Assembly (NCBI GenBank): GCA_021234155.1
Contig: JAJEKV010000001.1
Coordinates: 24,415,189 to 24,479,188, forward strand
Length of the DNA stretch: 64,000 nt
DNA from: Isoetes taiwanensis
Lineage: Eukaryota > Streptophyta > Lycopodiopsida > Isoetales > Isoetaceae
Direction of reading: 5' to 3'
Made by a program: the position numbers and the translations under genes. Shown in pieces: positions 52,055-63,645 of this stretch (its first letter is position 1; each line of letters opens with the position of its first letter). A model generated the notes under the pieces. It saw only the letters and a list, made by a program, of their open reading frames with translations. It made no database searches and was not told where the DNA came from.

Positions 52055-54351
52055 TAAAAATTTATATCAAAGATCGAACATAACGGAGGTAGCATCGAAC
52101 AGCAGCAGCCGGGGTCGATTTCAACCGCAAGGAGAATCGCCACTCCTTCACTTCATTGATCTGCTTCTGCCAAAGTACTTACGGCCTTTAGGTAAGCTTT
52201 ATTGATTCCTGTTGGTTTTTCCCCTGTTTGCATGGCCCGTCTCTTGTTGGTGTCGTTGCATGTTATGCTGTCTTTGCCATTCAGTAGAAACAAAGCAAGA
52301 AAATTCAGGAGTAAGTTACACGATAGAGATATGATAATTTCGCGGACTCATAGCAAAATTTCAAGAACATAAGACATCAGCAACATAAAATGCAATCAGT
52401 CCTTTCCGGAGGCTTGATTTAGCTTGAGTCTATTAATCATGAAGTCAAAGAATGGCCAGGTACTTTAGTTTGAGAAGCATTTGCCCTCCCATCTACATTA
52501 TAAGAGGGAGATATCATTGCTGCTTTAGACTGCAGGTCATGAAGTAATATGACCAGAATGAGTAGCTCTATTTGTTCATGAACTTTCTTCAAAATGGAGT
52601 GTCGTGGAACAAAGAGATAATGAGCCCAAAAGTTCCTAGGAAAGAGGATTGAACATGCTGCAGACTGGGATGGATTTCATATACTCACAATTTTTTTATA
52701 TAATCCATCTTTTTAAAAACGTTCTCAGATCCGTTTCAAACGGTTGGGGCACAAAGAGTTTGACATCTATTACAAGGCCATCAATTAGGGCACCGATATT
52801 GAAGCATCAATTAGGGCACAGATATTGAAGCAGGGCATTTTTGTGTGAGGGTCCTTGAAGCAGCATATTCTATATTCAACAAACTGTGTCATTGTGGCGT
52901 GACATCATGGAATGCCAGATCCCTGCATATGCTCAAGAAAACCAAGGCATTTTCAGGACCACAATGAACTTGATCACTTGATGGGGTATTGTAAATGTCA
53001 GCACGGCAAAATTTAGTGCTTTAAAACGTCTACTTACTCTTTTGCAAATGACATATAAGATCTTGCATGCCCCTATCACAATAGGAGTAGCAGGTAATTG
53101 TGGTTGTCAGGGCAAGGGCGTCATCCAAAAGAGGAACCTCTTACCTAAGTGGCTTGCTGATTTCAAACTTTATGCTTTGTAATAGGATTCCTGCTTGATG
53201 GTATTGCAAGCATAAACTTGGTATTGTGCATATTTGCTCTGTTGTGTCTCACGGTGGCCAAATTTATGTCACATATGTTATATTTTATAATGCTTGTCAT
53301 CGTCATAGTATGGTGAAGCTGCAAGTTATGAGTACCTATATAACAAGTCCCTTCATTAGGTTTCAGGCTAAGGGTTCAAAGTTAGTTGCTTTTGTTTGGA
53401 GTGTAAGCTTGAGGGTAACAACAGATTGCCATAATCGGCAAAGCCTCTTTGACGGATATATTCATGCTCACTATGTTTGATTACTTATTTTGAATTAACT
53501 TCCATGAGACCATCAAATTCCCTAGATACATCAATGCCACTGAGATATGCTGCTTCATTTTTACATTCTCACTGGTATAGGAAATAGAAATATATTCACG
53601 TTCCCATAAAGACCCTGCAGTGCATACTATCCAATTAGTTTAGTCTACGAAGAATTTATAGGTGTTTGTACTAGTTGCTGCTTATGGAAAATAAGCGCTC
53701 AAGGGAGTCAATCTATATCTAGTGGTTCTGTCTATTAGTGAACCACATCTAGTGGATCTATGGGTTTTAATAGAAGGTACAGTGAAAATTAAATCTGTAT
53801 TTTTAACAGGTCCTCTCTCACAACTACATAAACCAGTAAAGATGAGCAAGCCATCCAAAAAAATTAAGAATATGTAGATTCAAGTTAGTAGGCTTGAGAG
53901 AGCAAAGGCAAAGTACGAAGTCATCAAGTAGCCCAGTGATGTCTCGTTAGTAAAGGTAAGCAAAGTGACAGAGGCATGACACAAAAAAAAAAACAGGTTT
54001 GGATCGCAAGCTGGAACATGCACAGCCATGCACTTATAAATCATGCAATTATGGGTACTTAGGCCATATTCACACTATTTGCATCACAGAAGACTAGTTA
54101 TTGCTCGAGATCAACAATAACTTGCTTCAAAGCTTATTAGAAGCACCACTAATTTCCTCCTAAGGCTTTCTAATCTTTGTAACAAAAAATGTAGTAATCT
54201 AGTCCCTACATTATTTATTTATCTTTCTCTATATTCCCTAAAACTGTATGTTTCAAAACGTTTAGACACACTCGAACTTACAAACAGTACTCGTGCAGGT
54301 ACTCACACATATACAGGTACTCACACATGGTTTTGCAGGAACTCTTAAACA
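52055..54351. other. Intergenic or intron; possible 5' UTR exon at about 52090-52194
   Basis: At 52090-52194 a CAG-rich, exon-like stretch ends in a strong donor-like ggcctttag|gtaagc. The next gene starts just after an acceptor-like ttttgcag at 54332-54339. The 2.1 kb between could therefore be a 5' UTR intron. It contains a copy of a dispersed ~215-bp repeat (52428-52645). Short ORFs, for example 53226-53480, are unconvincing. Confidence 0.4.
52428..52645. repeat. Dispersed repeat, copy 1
   Basis: Aligns with 60830-61045 over ~215 bp at roughly 80% (tctattaatcatgaag.ca.agaatggcca; atatcattg.t.ctttagactgc.ggtcat.aagta.tatgacca; gtaatgagccca). Not identified with a known element. Confidence 0.8.
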
Positions 54352-55020
54352 ATGGAGCACAATCCCTGGGAGGAAAGATATGATTCTAGTATCCACAACC
54401 GCTGGCAGAAGAAAGACGATGATATTCTCCTTGAGTTTTGGGACATGGATGAAAACAAGAAGAGATCATTGAAAAAGAAGGCAACTGCATTCCTGCAACG
54501 GTATGGCCACATTCGAGTCTGCAGAGCAACAGTGATCAACCGTGCAAGAAAATTGACGCGGGCGAAAGAAAACCAACTGCCCCTTGGTCCGCACCCCGAC
54601 TCTAGCCCAGCAACAACTAATTCCACCACCACACAAAGCATCACACAGCAGCAGGCACAGACAGAAGAACATCCTACGCACATCGACAGGCAGCAACACA
54701 CAATCAACACCCAGACAGAAGAACATCCTATGCACATCGACAGCCAGCAACACACAATCAACACCCAGACAGAAGAACATCCTATGCACATCGACAGGCA
54801 GCAACACACAATCAACACCCAGACAGAAGAACATCCTATGCACATCGACAGCCAGCAACACACAATCAACACCCAGACAGAAGAACATCCTATGCACATC
54901 GACAGCCAGCAGCACACAATCAACACGCACCATCAGGCACCCACGTCGACCCAACCCCCGTCAAGGTTGTTGCAGGCAATTTGCTTGTGGTTGTCTGCGG
55001 AAGAGAATAAGCATGTTTAA
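54352..55020 (+). CDS. Unknown protein with five 18-residue tandem repeats
   Basis: 222 residues. Residues 1-80 are charged and helical with a basic end: WEERYDSSIHNRWQKKDDDI, then DENKKRSLKKKATAFLQRYG and INRARKLTRAKE. They might be a small DNA-binding domain, but no family is recognised. Residues 103-192 are five copies of QTEEHPMHIDxQQHTINT with x = R or S, alternating. The C-terminus is Pro/Ser-rich, then LLQAICLWLSAEENKHV. An acceptor-like ttttgcag lies 12 bases before the ATG. The 54-bp DNA unit is a multiple of three, so copy number can vary without breaking the frame. Frame choice: this is the only one with an ATG upstream of the array in plausible context. Other open frames across the array are by-products. 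Confidence 0.55.
   Translation: MEHNPWEERYDSSIHNRWQKKDDDILLEFWDMDENKKRSLKKKATAFLQRYGHIRVCRATVINRARKLTRAKENQLPLGPHPDSSPATTNSTTTQSITQQQAQTEEHPTHIDRQQHTINTQTEEHPMHIDSQQHTINTQTEEHPMHIDRQQHTINTQTEEHPMHIDSQQHTINTQTEEHPMHIDSQQHTINTHHQAPTSTQPPSRLLQAICLWLSAEENKHV
54658..54927 (+). repeat. 54-bp tandem repeat x 5
   Basis: Units at 54658, 54712, 54766, 54820 and 54874 of cagacagaagaacatcctat... Units differ by one to three bases. The g/c at the cgacag[gc]cag site alternates, suggesting that the array grew partly as a two-unit block. Confidence 0.95.
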
Positions 55021-55204
55021 GCTCCTTAGTATGGTGGGAAAGCAGGAAACTCTCAAGTCTCGACCATCTTTGAATAACTACTTGCCCGTATGAAGGAGTT
55101 TAGTTCAGTTCGAACTCACAACTACCTTCTAGGCTGCGGTTTATGGAGCAAGATTGTGACAAAATGTTTTGCCTCTCTGGACAAGATTATGCATGGCTAA
55201 CAAT

Positions 55205-55400
55205 GGCTTTGGTTCTAGATAAGATCAATTTAGCACTTAATGACTCGGACTTGCATACAGAGAATGTAAGATTACAAATATTTCTTTTGTGGAGCAACTT
55301 CTTTTCGGTTCCTTGTTTTTAATAAACTACTATGTGCAGGTCATCTTGGAAAAGCAAAGGAAGTAATCAGAATTAGAATTGAATTGAATTAGAGAGGTTT
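55205..55400 (+). repeat. Duplicated exon-like segment, copy 1
   Basis: The pattern gctttggtt.tagataagatcaatttagcactt.atgactcggacttg..tacagagaat is followed by gtaagatta (donor-like), an intron-like 80 bp, atgtgcag (acceptor-like) and gtcatcttggaaa.gcaaaggaag. Copy 2 is at 56620-56800, ~88% identical. Copy 1 adds gaattagaattgaattgaatt. Confidence 0.85.
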
Positions 55401-56619
55401 TGCAGGAAAAGCTTTCTGGAGCTACATGTGATGCTAGTGACATTGGAAAAGCAAAGAAATTGCTAGTGACATTAGAATTAGTATTCGTTTGGAAAGGTAT
55501 TTTACATGGAACTTGCTCATATCTTAAATAACCGTTTCAATTTTTCGATTACAATTTCTTAAAGTGGCAGCAATATGAAATTTGGCAAGTGCTTTCGAAA
55601 ACATTTTGCACAAGAAAACTGTTCTCGCCTTCTATTTCACTCCTCATTATAGTCACTTTATTTTTCCAGGCATGGGATTCAAAAGATATATAGTAGTGCA
55701 AGCAGTGGTTGGTGAATGAAGAAATCAAGCCTTTCAAATGACAAGCAGATGTTTTTGGGATTCTGAGACCAATGACTATTGCAAAAGACTACTTTATGAT
55801 ACAAAATATGTTTGCATTAGCTGAAGTGTTTGGAGTACACCTTTACTAGTTTTTACAAGATGAAATTGCAAAATCTCTGGAAACTGAAGTACCTCATTAG
55901 CTCATTGTTTCATATGGTAGAATCATTTTCTTCTAGCACAATTGCGCATTCATCTTTTTTCTTTTTTGGGTAAGTGGTGTATATCTTTTGTATGCTTTTC
56001 AGTCTTCACTTTTATAGACACATGGGGGTAGGATCTGCACCTAAGGTATGTAATTTATTATGAGAAAAAATCCTTAAGACAACAAAAGCAAATGCATCGA
56101 TTGTGTCAGATATCAAATAGAACCAATGCGCATTGATGTTCTAATGGAGTTTCTGGCGTATACCTGGAAGCAAAATCGCCAACATAACCTGTGAAGTTGA
56201 AGTGCTGATAAATAGTTGCGCCATTTCAGTAATGGATCCTGCTCATGTGGTGATGTACTAGCACGTTACTTGTACTCTACCATAACATTGCTTTTATGAC
56301 CATTGGAAGATATATCTGTATGTTATGTTATGATACAAAATGATCTCTTAAATGAAGGGGCCTTCATTAATTTGAGTTGGAAATATGTTAAAACATCTGG
56401 CGGGCTATTTCAAATATTTGAGCATCCATGCATATTTTGAGGTGCTTAATAACATGTCTGAGAAGTGCACCAGCCAGTGAGAGAGGTACCATGGGGAGGA
56501 GATTGTGTTTACAAGAGTACTATGCATAGGTGACAGTATGAATCTTTTCGTGTGTTCATATTGTTAGGGAGTGAATTTCAATTAACTTATGCCCTTGATG
56601 GGCTGTGCTTGCTTGGCTT

Positions 56620-56800
56620 CTGCTTTGGTTTTAGATAAGATCAATTTAGCACTTGATGACTCGGACTTGCGTACAGAGAATGTAAGATTATAAATATTTC
56701 TTTTGTGGATCAACTTCTATTTGGTTCCTTGTGTTTAGTGGACTAATATGTGCAGGTCATCTTGGAAAGGCAAAGGAAGTAATTACAGAGGTTTTGTTGG
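56620..56800 (+). repeat. Duplicated exon-like segment, copy 2
   Basis: Matches 55205-55400, including both splice-like borders. Unit spacing is about 1.4 kb. Confidence 0.85.
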
Positions 56801-57359
56801 AGTGAGCAGGTATTGGATTTATGGTGTGCAACTTTTTCTATCACTTCTAGAAATTTTATAGGACTATCTTACCTTAGGTTTGATTTATGCAAGTTGTGGC
56901 AGGTTGTGCGTGTTTGGCATCCAGAATCAGTTTTCCAGCAAAAGCAAAAGAGTTATCTTTTGTGTGGGTCATCTTTTCTCTTATTTTATCCACAAAGTAT
57001 CTTGGATGATTGATAATTAGAGATGTAATACCGAAGATACATTATACAGTGAATAAGGACTATGTTACCATATTTACTCTATGCTGTTGAAAACATTCAT
57101 CCAAGAATCAACATATGAATTGGATGCCCACAGTTGTGGATTATGAACTCTCTGTTGCAGGCCCTGGTTGTACAGTCATTAAGAAGTCATCAGAACTTAC
57201 ACCCTTGACTACTCTAGCCACTCTAGCACTTGCAATATCCGTGAGGACCATGATTACTTCTTATTATGCTCGTGTAGAGATCTTAGAAAGGCAGAACAGA
57301 AAGGCTGCCAAACCTAGACGTTTCCATTTCCTGCATTTCTTCATCGCCCTTACAGTCAG

Positions 57360-57995
57360 AGTCATGCATAAAGCTTCTTGATGACGTAGATGGCCTTTCA
57401 ATGAAGAATTGGAAGGCAGAATTTGGACTTCAAGCTGCCTGTTGGATAGGGAAAGACATTAAAGCTATTTATGAAGTGATGCATAAGTTATTGCTTGAAT
57501 GAAGATGTTGTTCTGTATGCTATGTTGCAGAGGGTAAACATAAGATTTCAACTGTTTTTTTGTCGATTTCATGGTCCGCTATATTTCCGTTATCAGAGCT
57601 TTGAAGAACTATTTGATGTGACATTTTGCAAGGACATGCCTAGGCAAAACCGAGTAAGTTACATATCATGCAGAAAGTTTCTTGATGGCATAGATTGCCT
57701 TTCAACCATTCAATGAAGAATAAGGCAGCAGAATTTGTACTTCCAGCCGATTCCTTATATGTTTTTGTACTGGATTTGTGCCTGTTGGATTAGGGCAAGG
57801 CTTTAAAAGGCATTAAAGCTATTTATGAAGTGATGCATAAGTTATTGCTTGAATGAAGATGTCGTTCTGCATGCTATGTTGCAGAGGGTAAACATAAGAT
57901 TCCAACTATTTCTGCTTTTTATCATGATCCTGCTATATTCCCCTTATCAGAGCTTTGAAGAACAAGGTATCTGATGTGGCATGTCTAAGCGATAT
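57360..57995. repeat. Tandem duplication of ~320 bp
   Basis: Shared blocks in order: agtttcttgatg.c.tagat.gcctttcaa, the gcagaattt..acttc block, cattaaagctatttatgaagtgatgcataagttattgcttgaatgaagatg, catgctatgttgcagagggtaaacataagatt, and atcagagctttgaagaac. Divergence is uneven, with the 3' half nearly identical. Confidence 0.82.
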
Positions 57996-58718
57996 CGAGT
58001 AATTTTCAATTGAATGGTCACCCTCGTGTTTAATATTGATCCCCTGATATACTACTTGACTTTGTATACTTGGACTTCAGGTCACACTGGAAGAACCAAT
58101 TCTGCATTTTTATCAAAGCCTCTGCAGTATACAAATTCATTTGCTCGTTATTCTTAGTATATAAGCGCTAGATAAAGATTTGAATGACTCTATATTCTGC
58201 TTTGCTGTAGCATAAACGATCCTCATGTTTGAGATGCATGGTAGAGAATAAGCAAAGTGACATAACATAGTGTATCATGTAATAACCAAATACACAGATT
58301 CTTGGATGGCATAACATATATTGTTAGCATTTGTCAATTGGATTTTGTCCACATAAGGTGGCTAGACATGCACATGATGTTGGTATCTGTGGATTTAGCT
58401 ATGGATAAGCTGTTGTGCAAGCATGATTATTTAAATGTAGATATCAGTGCAATATATAGGGATGTTTTAAACTTTTAGTGTCTCCCAAATGCTTGTACAC
58501 TATCATATATGGAGTCCTTCAAGAACGCATAACTGATATTCAAAACTTAGAACAGTTACAACACTTTAAAGAAATATTTGAAAAGCTACAACACTTTAAA
58601 GGAATACTAGATGAGATGGAGATAAGGTCCCCAAATTTCATCTTTATCATCTCATATAGACCGGATGCCAAATATGATCATATATCTATATGCCAAATAT
58701 GATCATATATCTATCCTT

Positions 58719-58812
58719 GATTTGGAGTCGGGAGACTATTTTTGAAAACTAGATGGCATCTTAGATACCTTGATTTGGAGTCGGGAGACTATTTTTGAAA
58801 ACTAGATGGCAT
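58719..58812. repeat. Short tandem duplications (~55 bp x 2)
   Basis: tttggagtcgggagactatttttgaaaactagatggcatc occurs twice with a 15-bp spacer. Close by are atatgatcatatatctat x 2 (58669-58712) and caagcagtatttgttgactgtcgag x 2 (58898-58955). Confidence 0.92.
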
Positions 58813-59190
58813 CGACTTTTTCAAATGGGCCAGTAAGCCAATGCTTGAGTAATATGAAATGCTAGTTTCTTGAGTCTCGACAACGTCTAGGCAGTGCCCC
58901 AAGCAGTATTTGTTGACTGTCGAGAGTGACCCAAGCAGTATTTGTTGACTGTCGAGATGCGACTGAAAGCTTAAAGGGCAAAATATACACACATCCTAGA
59001 TTTTGCTGTTTGTTTGGCCTTGGAAGTTATATTTGAAGGGTTCTTCATAGTGTGATTATTGTTCCACATAATTTATGGCTAGAGATATAGTTACTAAAGC
59101 ATCCCTCTCATTTAAGTTTGGATAATCTAATATACAAGCTTGATTATTTTATGGCATGGATAACTAACAAGGATGAAGCATAAAAGACGA

Positions 59191-60290
59191 GAGATTTTTT
59201 ATGCTCAATGAGCTAGAGCTTAATGAATTGCAAGGAAACCTTGGATTCACGTGGTGTAATGGTTGGATTGGTAAAGGAAGAGCTTATGCGATGCATGGTA
59301 GATGCTATATTGATTCTCGGGCTTTGCAAGTCAATTCAACACTATATCACCACAAATGATTTAAAAACACTATATCGGACCACAACCTTCAACTAATTTG
59401 CTTGTCTCAAACTAGTAATTTGAAGCCTTTAAAAACTGTTTTCAAGTTGAATTCAATGTTTCTGAAGGATGAAGATTTCAAAGCACATAGTAAACTGGTA
59501 TGGATGGCAACTAGTAGAAATAAGAATGGGATGGAGGCAACGATTGTGTCCCTTGTTGCCGTTAAAAAGTTTGCAAAGGCATGGGGTTGTAACAAAGGTA
59601 GCTGAAGAAAATGCTTTATTAGATTCTTTATATGCAGACTTAAGTGAAATTAGAAGATGCAGTGATAGCTCAGGAGAGAGGAAAAAATCTCATTTGGATG
59701 AAATTAAGGGGTTGGAAGAAATCAAAATTTGACAAGCTAAAGTTAAAGCAAGATTGAATTGGATCAAGAAAGAACAATCATAGGTTTTTTCTTTAGAGTT
59801 GCAAAACGGAAAAGACATTCAACTACATTAACATCATTGCAGATGGAAGACGGATCTGTCATTAGGGACCCAAGAATGCTGAAGGAAGTTATTTTTAGCC
59901 ATTAACAGTTCTTTAGAAAAATGGATATCATATATCAAAATTGTTTTGAGGAGGTGGTTTTATCAAAGATAGTATCCAAAGTATCTTCAATACAAAGGGA
60001 CCAACTTAAATAACCTTTATCCCTAAAAGATTTGTGTGACGCAGTTTTTTCTCTGGCCAAAAACAAATGCCCAGGTTTAAGATGGAATTCCAGCTAAATT
60101 TTTTCAAGAACATTGGGAATGGATACAGTCTTTTGTGTATCAGACTTAAATGGATTTTCTTGCAAACTGATATGCTTGACTATAAGTTAAGTACAGGATG
60201 CATCATACTCATTTCAAAGATGGAGCCAAAGAGTCTTGAATAAAACAATGGGTTTAGTTCCAAAAATAAAAAAGCCTTTCAACTTCTCAG
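59191..60290 (+). mobile_element. L1-type LINE ORF2 relic (endonuclease end to first RT block)
   Basis: Readable pieces: LGFTWCNGWIGKGRA (endonuclease, as in FTWCN of plant L1), ISDHNLQLICLS (the SDH motif), a linker with LKPLKTVFKLNSMFL, Lys/Glu-rich helices, and FSLAKNKCPG.DGIPAKFFQEHW (RT block, usual NKSPGLDGIPAEF). Many stops and frameshifts. A different family from copies A, C and D. Confidence 0.75.
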
Positions 60291-61564
60291 AAACACGTTC
60301 CTAGTCAAACTAAATCTTCAATTCTGCAATATCCTTATCACCACATCCATCTGCAACTTGTAAATAAGGGTACATTGCATGTTTATTGACATCAACAATG
60401 ATAAGAATCAAATTAACGTGTACAGCTTGATCAAAGATCGTGCCTAAGAGTGACCGAATACTTGCTCCATCTGAGGGGCATTAAAGAAAGTGCAGTTTCA
60501 CCCACTTTGATGGATGCCACTTCAATATTCTTTAGAATCTTTATAGTACTGACATAATCTCTAAACATATATAATGGATTCCACTTCTACACATATAATA
60601 TCATATAGAGACCCAACACTCAGGGCCCAAATGTTAATGTTAAGAACTATCTTAGAGCGGTCTGAATGGAAAATGTCACTTCTAAACATATACTTTACTC
60701 ACTTGCATGTCGAAAATAATGCACATATGTTGATCTCTTAATCCTAGAAGTAGATGCTAAAAGATCTTAATCAGCCCAACATATTAACTCTAAAGACGTA
60801 AAATGCCTAGTTAATTCTTCAACTTGAAGAATCTATTAATTATGAAGGCAGAGAATGGCCAGTTAGTTCAGTTTGTGAACCATTTCCCCTTCCATCTTCA
60901 TTATAAGAAGAAGATATCATTGTTACTTTAGACTGCGGGTCATAAAGTATTATGACCAAATGAGTAGCTATATTCGTTCATGAGCTTTCTTCAAAACAGA
61001 GCATCAAACAAAGACGTAATGAGCCCAAAGAATCCCAGGTAAGAAGAGATCAATAAATAGATATGATACAAAAAGTAGGTTAAAGTAATTATTCCAAGTC
61101 CTTCAATCAACCTAAACTATCTCAACCAAAACTCGTACCAACGAAGCATGCTTCGATTTGGATTATAGAGATAGCTTAAGTTCAGATAGACCAAAGTTAG
61201 AGAGCATAAATGTAGTTGGTTGCAAACCACTGAAGCAAGGTGGGGTATAAAAATGGAACCAGTTGATCAAACAAACTAATTCCATGTGAATCTTGTTGCA
61301 TTTTTCCTTTTGTCTGTAGTCAATGCTTAAATCTAGATGAGAGATAGAATTAAGTATTAAATGTTAAGTTTACGTGCTGATGAAGGCCCCTAGGTCAAGT
61401 CCAAGGTCTTTGAATTCCTAAATATGAGAAATCCCTTTAACATTTTGGTTCTGTTGCTGGGATCTTGGACAATTCATCACCCTTGCTTGATCCGATATAG
61501 GCTATTCCCACATGCCTATTTAGTTTTTTCTTAATTGTAGCTCAATGTTGTAAGGGATGGCCAG
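60291..61564. other. Intergenic; dispersed repeat copy 2 at 60830-61045
   Basis: AT-rich DNA. The only structure noted is the ~215-bp dispersed repeat shared with 52428-52645. Confidence 0.55.
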
Positions 61565-61671
61565 AGAATAGAATAGAATAGGATAGGATAGGATAGGATA
61601 GGATAGGATAGGATAGGATAGGATAGGATAGGATAGGATAGGATAGGATAGGATAGGATAGGATAGAATAG
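61565..61671 (-). repeat. (TATCC)17 tail of LINE copy D
   Basis: The plus strand shows 17 GGATA pentamers flanked by a few GAATA units. It is much longer than the tails of copies A and C, so it has probably expanded after insertion. Confidence 0.93.
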
Positions 61672-61756
61672 AGTTTTTATCATCCACAGAGACCAATCGA
61701 CTGATGATATTCAAAAAAAAGGTGCAACAAACGTATTACTGTCCAAGTTAAAAAAA

Positions 61757-61780
61757 CCCCGTCCCGAAGGGTTTTTGGGG
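61757..61780 (-). other. 3'-terminal hairpin of LINE copy D
   Basis: Minus strand CCCC-AAAAA-CCC-UUCG-GGA-CGGGG: the same layout as copies A and C, with one mismatch in the inner stem. Confidence 0.7.
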
Positions 61781-61859
61781 AAAAAACTAGGACAGGAATA
61801 AGAGTGCTGTCAAACTGTACAAACATCTAGTGCTTTTTCATGGGTAGATGGGTGTGCAG

Positions 61860-62570
61860 GTAGCATTGCAGGCCCTGCTATAACACGGGGTTTATGTGGC
61901 ATTGGTAATATGCTGTCTTGACATGTTCAAGAATGTTGGCATCCCATAGCTTGTTGAGGAAGCATGTATCAAGGTACTGTCCGAGGCTGTGGCAGTCTGC
62001 CTTTGTTTGCACTCTGATGCAGATGTGCTCCTGCACATTCCATTTGGATAACCATTGAACTCTCTTTTCCCGCCAACAGACTTTTAGGCGCTGAGGCCCC
62101 ATTGCCACGGTGTAAGCGAGGTTAGGGAGGTGAGTATAATCCATACTAACCACCTTCTAGAAGTAGATGATGTGTCTGTCAAGGGTCCCCCTCTGAAGAG
62201 GCAAAAAGCCTGTCTCCTGCTACAGTATTTGGTAAGGAACTGTGGACTTTACCTCCAGGGCCCATGCCAAGAAAGCTTTCTGCACCTGCTCTAAGTCATC
62301 CTAAGTGACGAGGGAAATTACTGGGCCCCAGACCTCGACCCTATACAAAAGCACAGGTTCCACTAGTACCTTGAATAGGTGCGACAGGTGGGCCCAATCA
62401 TACAGCTCCCCATAGCTATTGTTCTGCGTTGCATAGAGTAGTTTCCAACCTGTTGCATCTTGTAACCGGATGAGATTGTCCCAGTTGATGGCAAATGAAA
62501 ACTCCACCCCCAAATATTTGTAAGTGGGCACCACTTCGACATTTTGACCACGATAAGTGAGGGTTGGGGC
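61860..62570 (-). pseudogene. LINE copy D ORF2, C-terminal domain
   Basis: Frames match copy C 38820-39440: VPTYKYLGVEFSFAINWDNL, YDWAHLSHLFKVLVEPVLLY, VEVWGPVISLVT, then THLPNLAYTVAMGPQRLKVC and LDTCFLNKLWDANILEHVK. The 3' Cys/His motif is not seen and may be lost. Confidence 0.85.
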
Positions 62571-62699
62571 CCTTGTTTGACGTTATGGACAATATGAGGA
62601 CCACCTTGGTCTAACTTGACACTATGTCAGTCGCCTGACAAAATGTGTCCAGGGCATCGACATGGCGTTGCATGTCTGCTGCAGTGTGAGCTAGGAGAT

Positions 62700-63645
62700 C
62701 CACATCATCAGCATAGATCAGTTGCCTAGTGATCTGGTGTAGGCTTCATTGCTTCCATTATCAGTAAGCCATCTCTCCAACTGATCAATGTACATGCCAA
62801 ATAGCATAGGGGAGAGAGGGCATCCCTGACGGACCCAAATGCTGCTCTCGAATGGTTGGCCCGCTGGTTGCAGCCGGCCTGAGCATGTCTCATATAACCT
62901 GTACACAACGTTCTGCAGTTCCGCAAGGACCTCCAGCTATTGGAATCTTGTCCACAGCTTTCCCCGAGGCACAACGTCAAAAGCCTTGGCGAAGTCTACG
63001 AAGCAGCAATGCACTTCTTGTCGACGGTTGCTGCTGTCCTCAACCAAAGCCCGCAGCATGAAGATATGATCAATGGTTGAGTGCCTTGGCCTAAATCCTG
63101 CCTGCATGAGTGCCTGTATTTTTGCTGCCTCTGCCCATCTTGTCAGTACTGCTCGAGGATTCTGACGAGGATCTTTGCAAACACTGAGCTGATCATGATG
63201 GTCCGACAATTGGTCAGGTAGTGTGGGTCTCCTGCTTTGTAGATTGAGACAATCCTACTAGTGGTCGGCTCTGCTTTGTAGATTGAGACAATCCTACTAG
63301 TGGTCGGCTACGGGAGAAAACCTTCCCGCAATGCCCTGTTGAACATGGCGATTAGTACTGGTGCCATGGATAGTCTGCGCACTTGAGTAACTCTGCCTGC
63401 ATGCCATTGAGTTCTGGCACTTTTCCATTGGCTAGATGCTGCAGCCCCTGCGTTACCTCCGCCTCTCTGATTTCCAGCACCGGGCCTTGCTGCAAGGGTA
63501 ATGCTGCCTGTGCACCTTCAGGATTGTAGAGCTGCTGGATGTACTGCCCCCACTGCTCGGAGGTGATGTTTCTTGCGGGCGGCACTGGCCTCTTGAGCAC
63601 TCTTCGCCAGAAGGTCCTGGGATGACGTTCCAGGAGAAAGAACAT
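62700..63645 (-). pseudogene. LINE copy D ORF2, linker and reverse transcriptase
   Basis: From 5': the linker RHPRTFWRRVLKRPVPPARN, then EVTQGLQHLANGKVPELNGM (first RT block, D to N at the usual APDLDG), QAGFRPRHSTIDHIFMLRAL, CCFVDFAKAFDVVPRGKLWT and SSIWVRQGCPLSPMLFGMYI. The YADD region near 62700-62720 is readable in a shifted frame (atctatgctgatgatgtgga). Frame breaks near 63360, 63180 and 62940. Confidence 0.87.

Larger units (their letters stand above)
55021..59190. other. Intergenic with local segmental duplications and exon-like pieces
   Basis: Contains a duplicated ~190-bp exon-intron-exon-like segment (55205-55400 and 56620-56800) and a ~320-bp tandem duplication (about 57360-57670 and 57675-57995). 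Several short tandem duplications lie at 58550-58955. No complete gene is recognised. The 90-codon frame at 57115-57381 is not convincing. Confidence 0.5.
61565..63645 (-). mobile_element. APE-type LINE, copy D, 5'-truncated
   Basis: On the minus strand this runs from the pre-RT linker (FFLLERHPRTFWRRVLKRP, 63645) through the reverse transcriptase and C-terminal domain to the hairpin and a long (TATCC)n tail at 61671-61565. The truncation point falls at almost the same codon as copy C's linker MFYLLEHHPRTFW. A 38-bp tandem duplication at 63228-63305 lies in the RT region. Several frame breaks. 5' truncation is usual for target-primed insertion. Confidence 0.87.

Noticed and set aside
54345-54954. 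Minus-strand Cys-rich repeat proteins and an extra plus-frame ORF across the 54-bp array
   Set aside because: They are antisense or out-of-frame by-products of a repeat whose length is a multiple of three.
61520-61714. Minus-strand (ILSYP)n peptide
   Set aside because: It is the translation of the (TATCC)n LINE tail.
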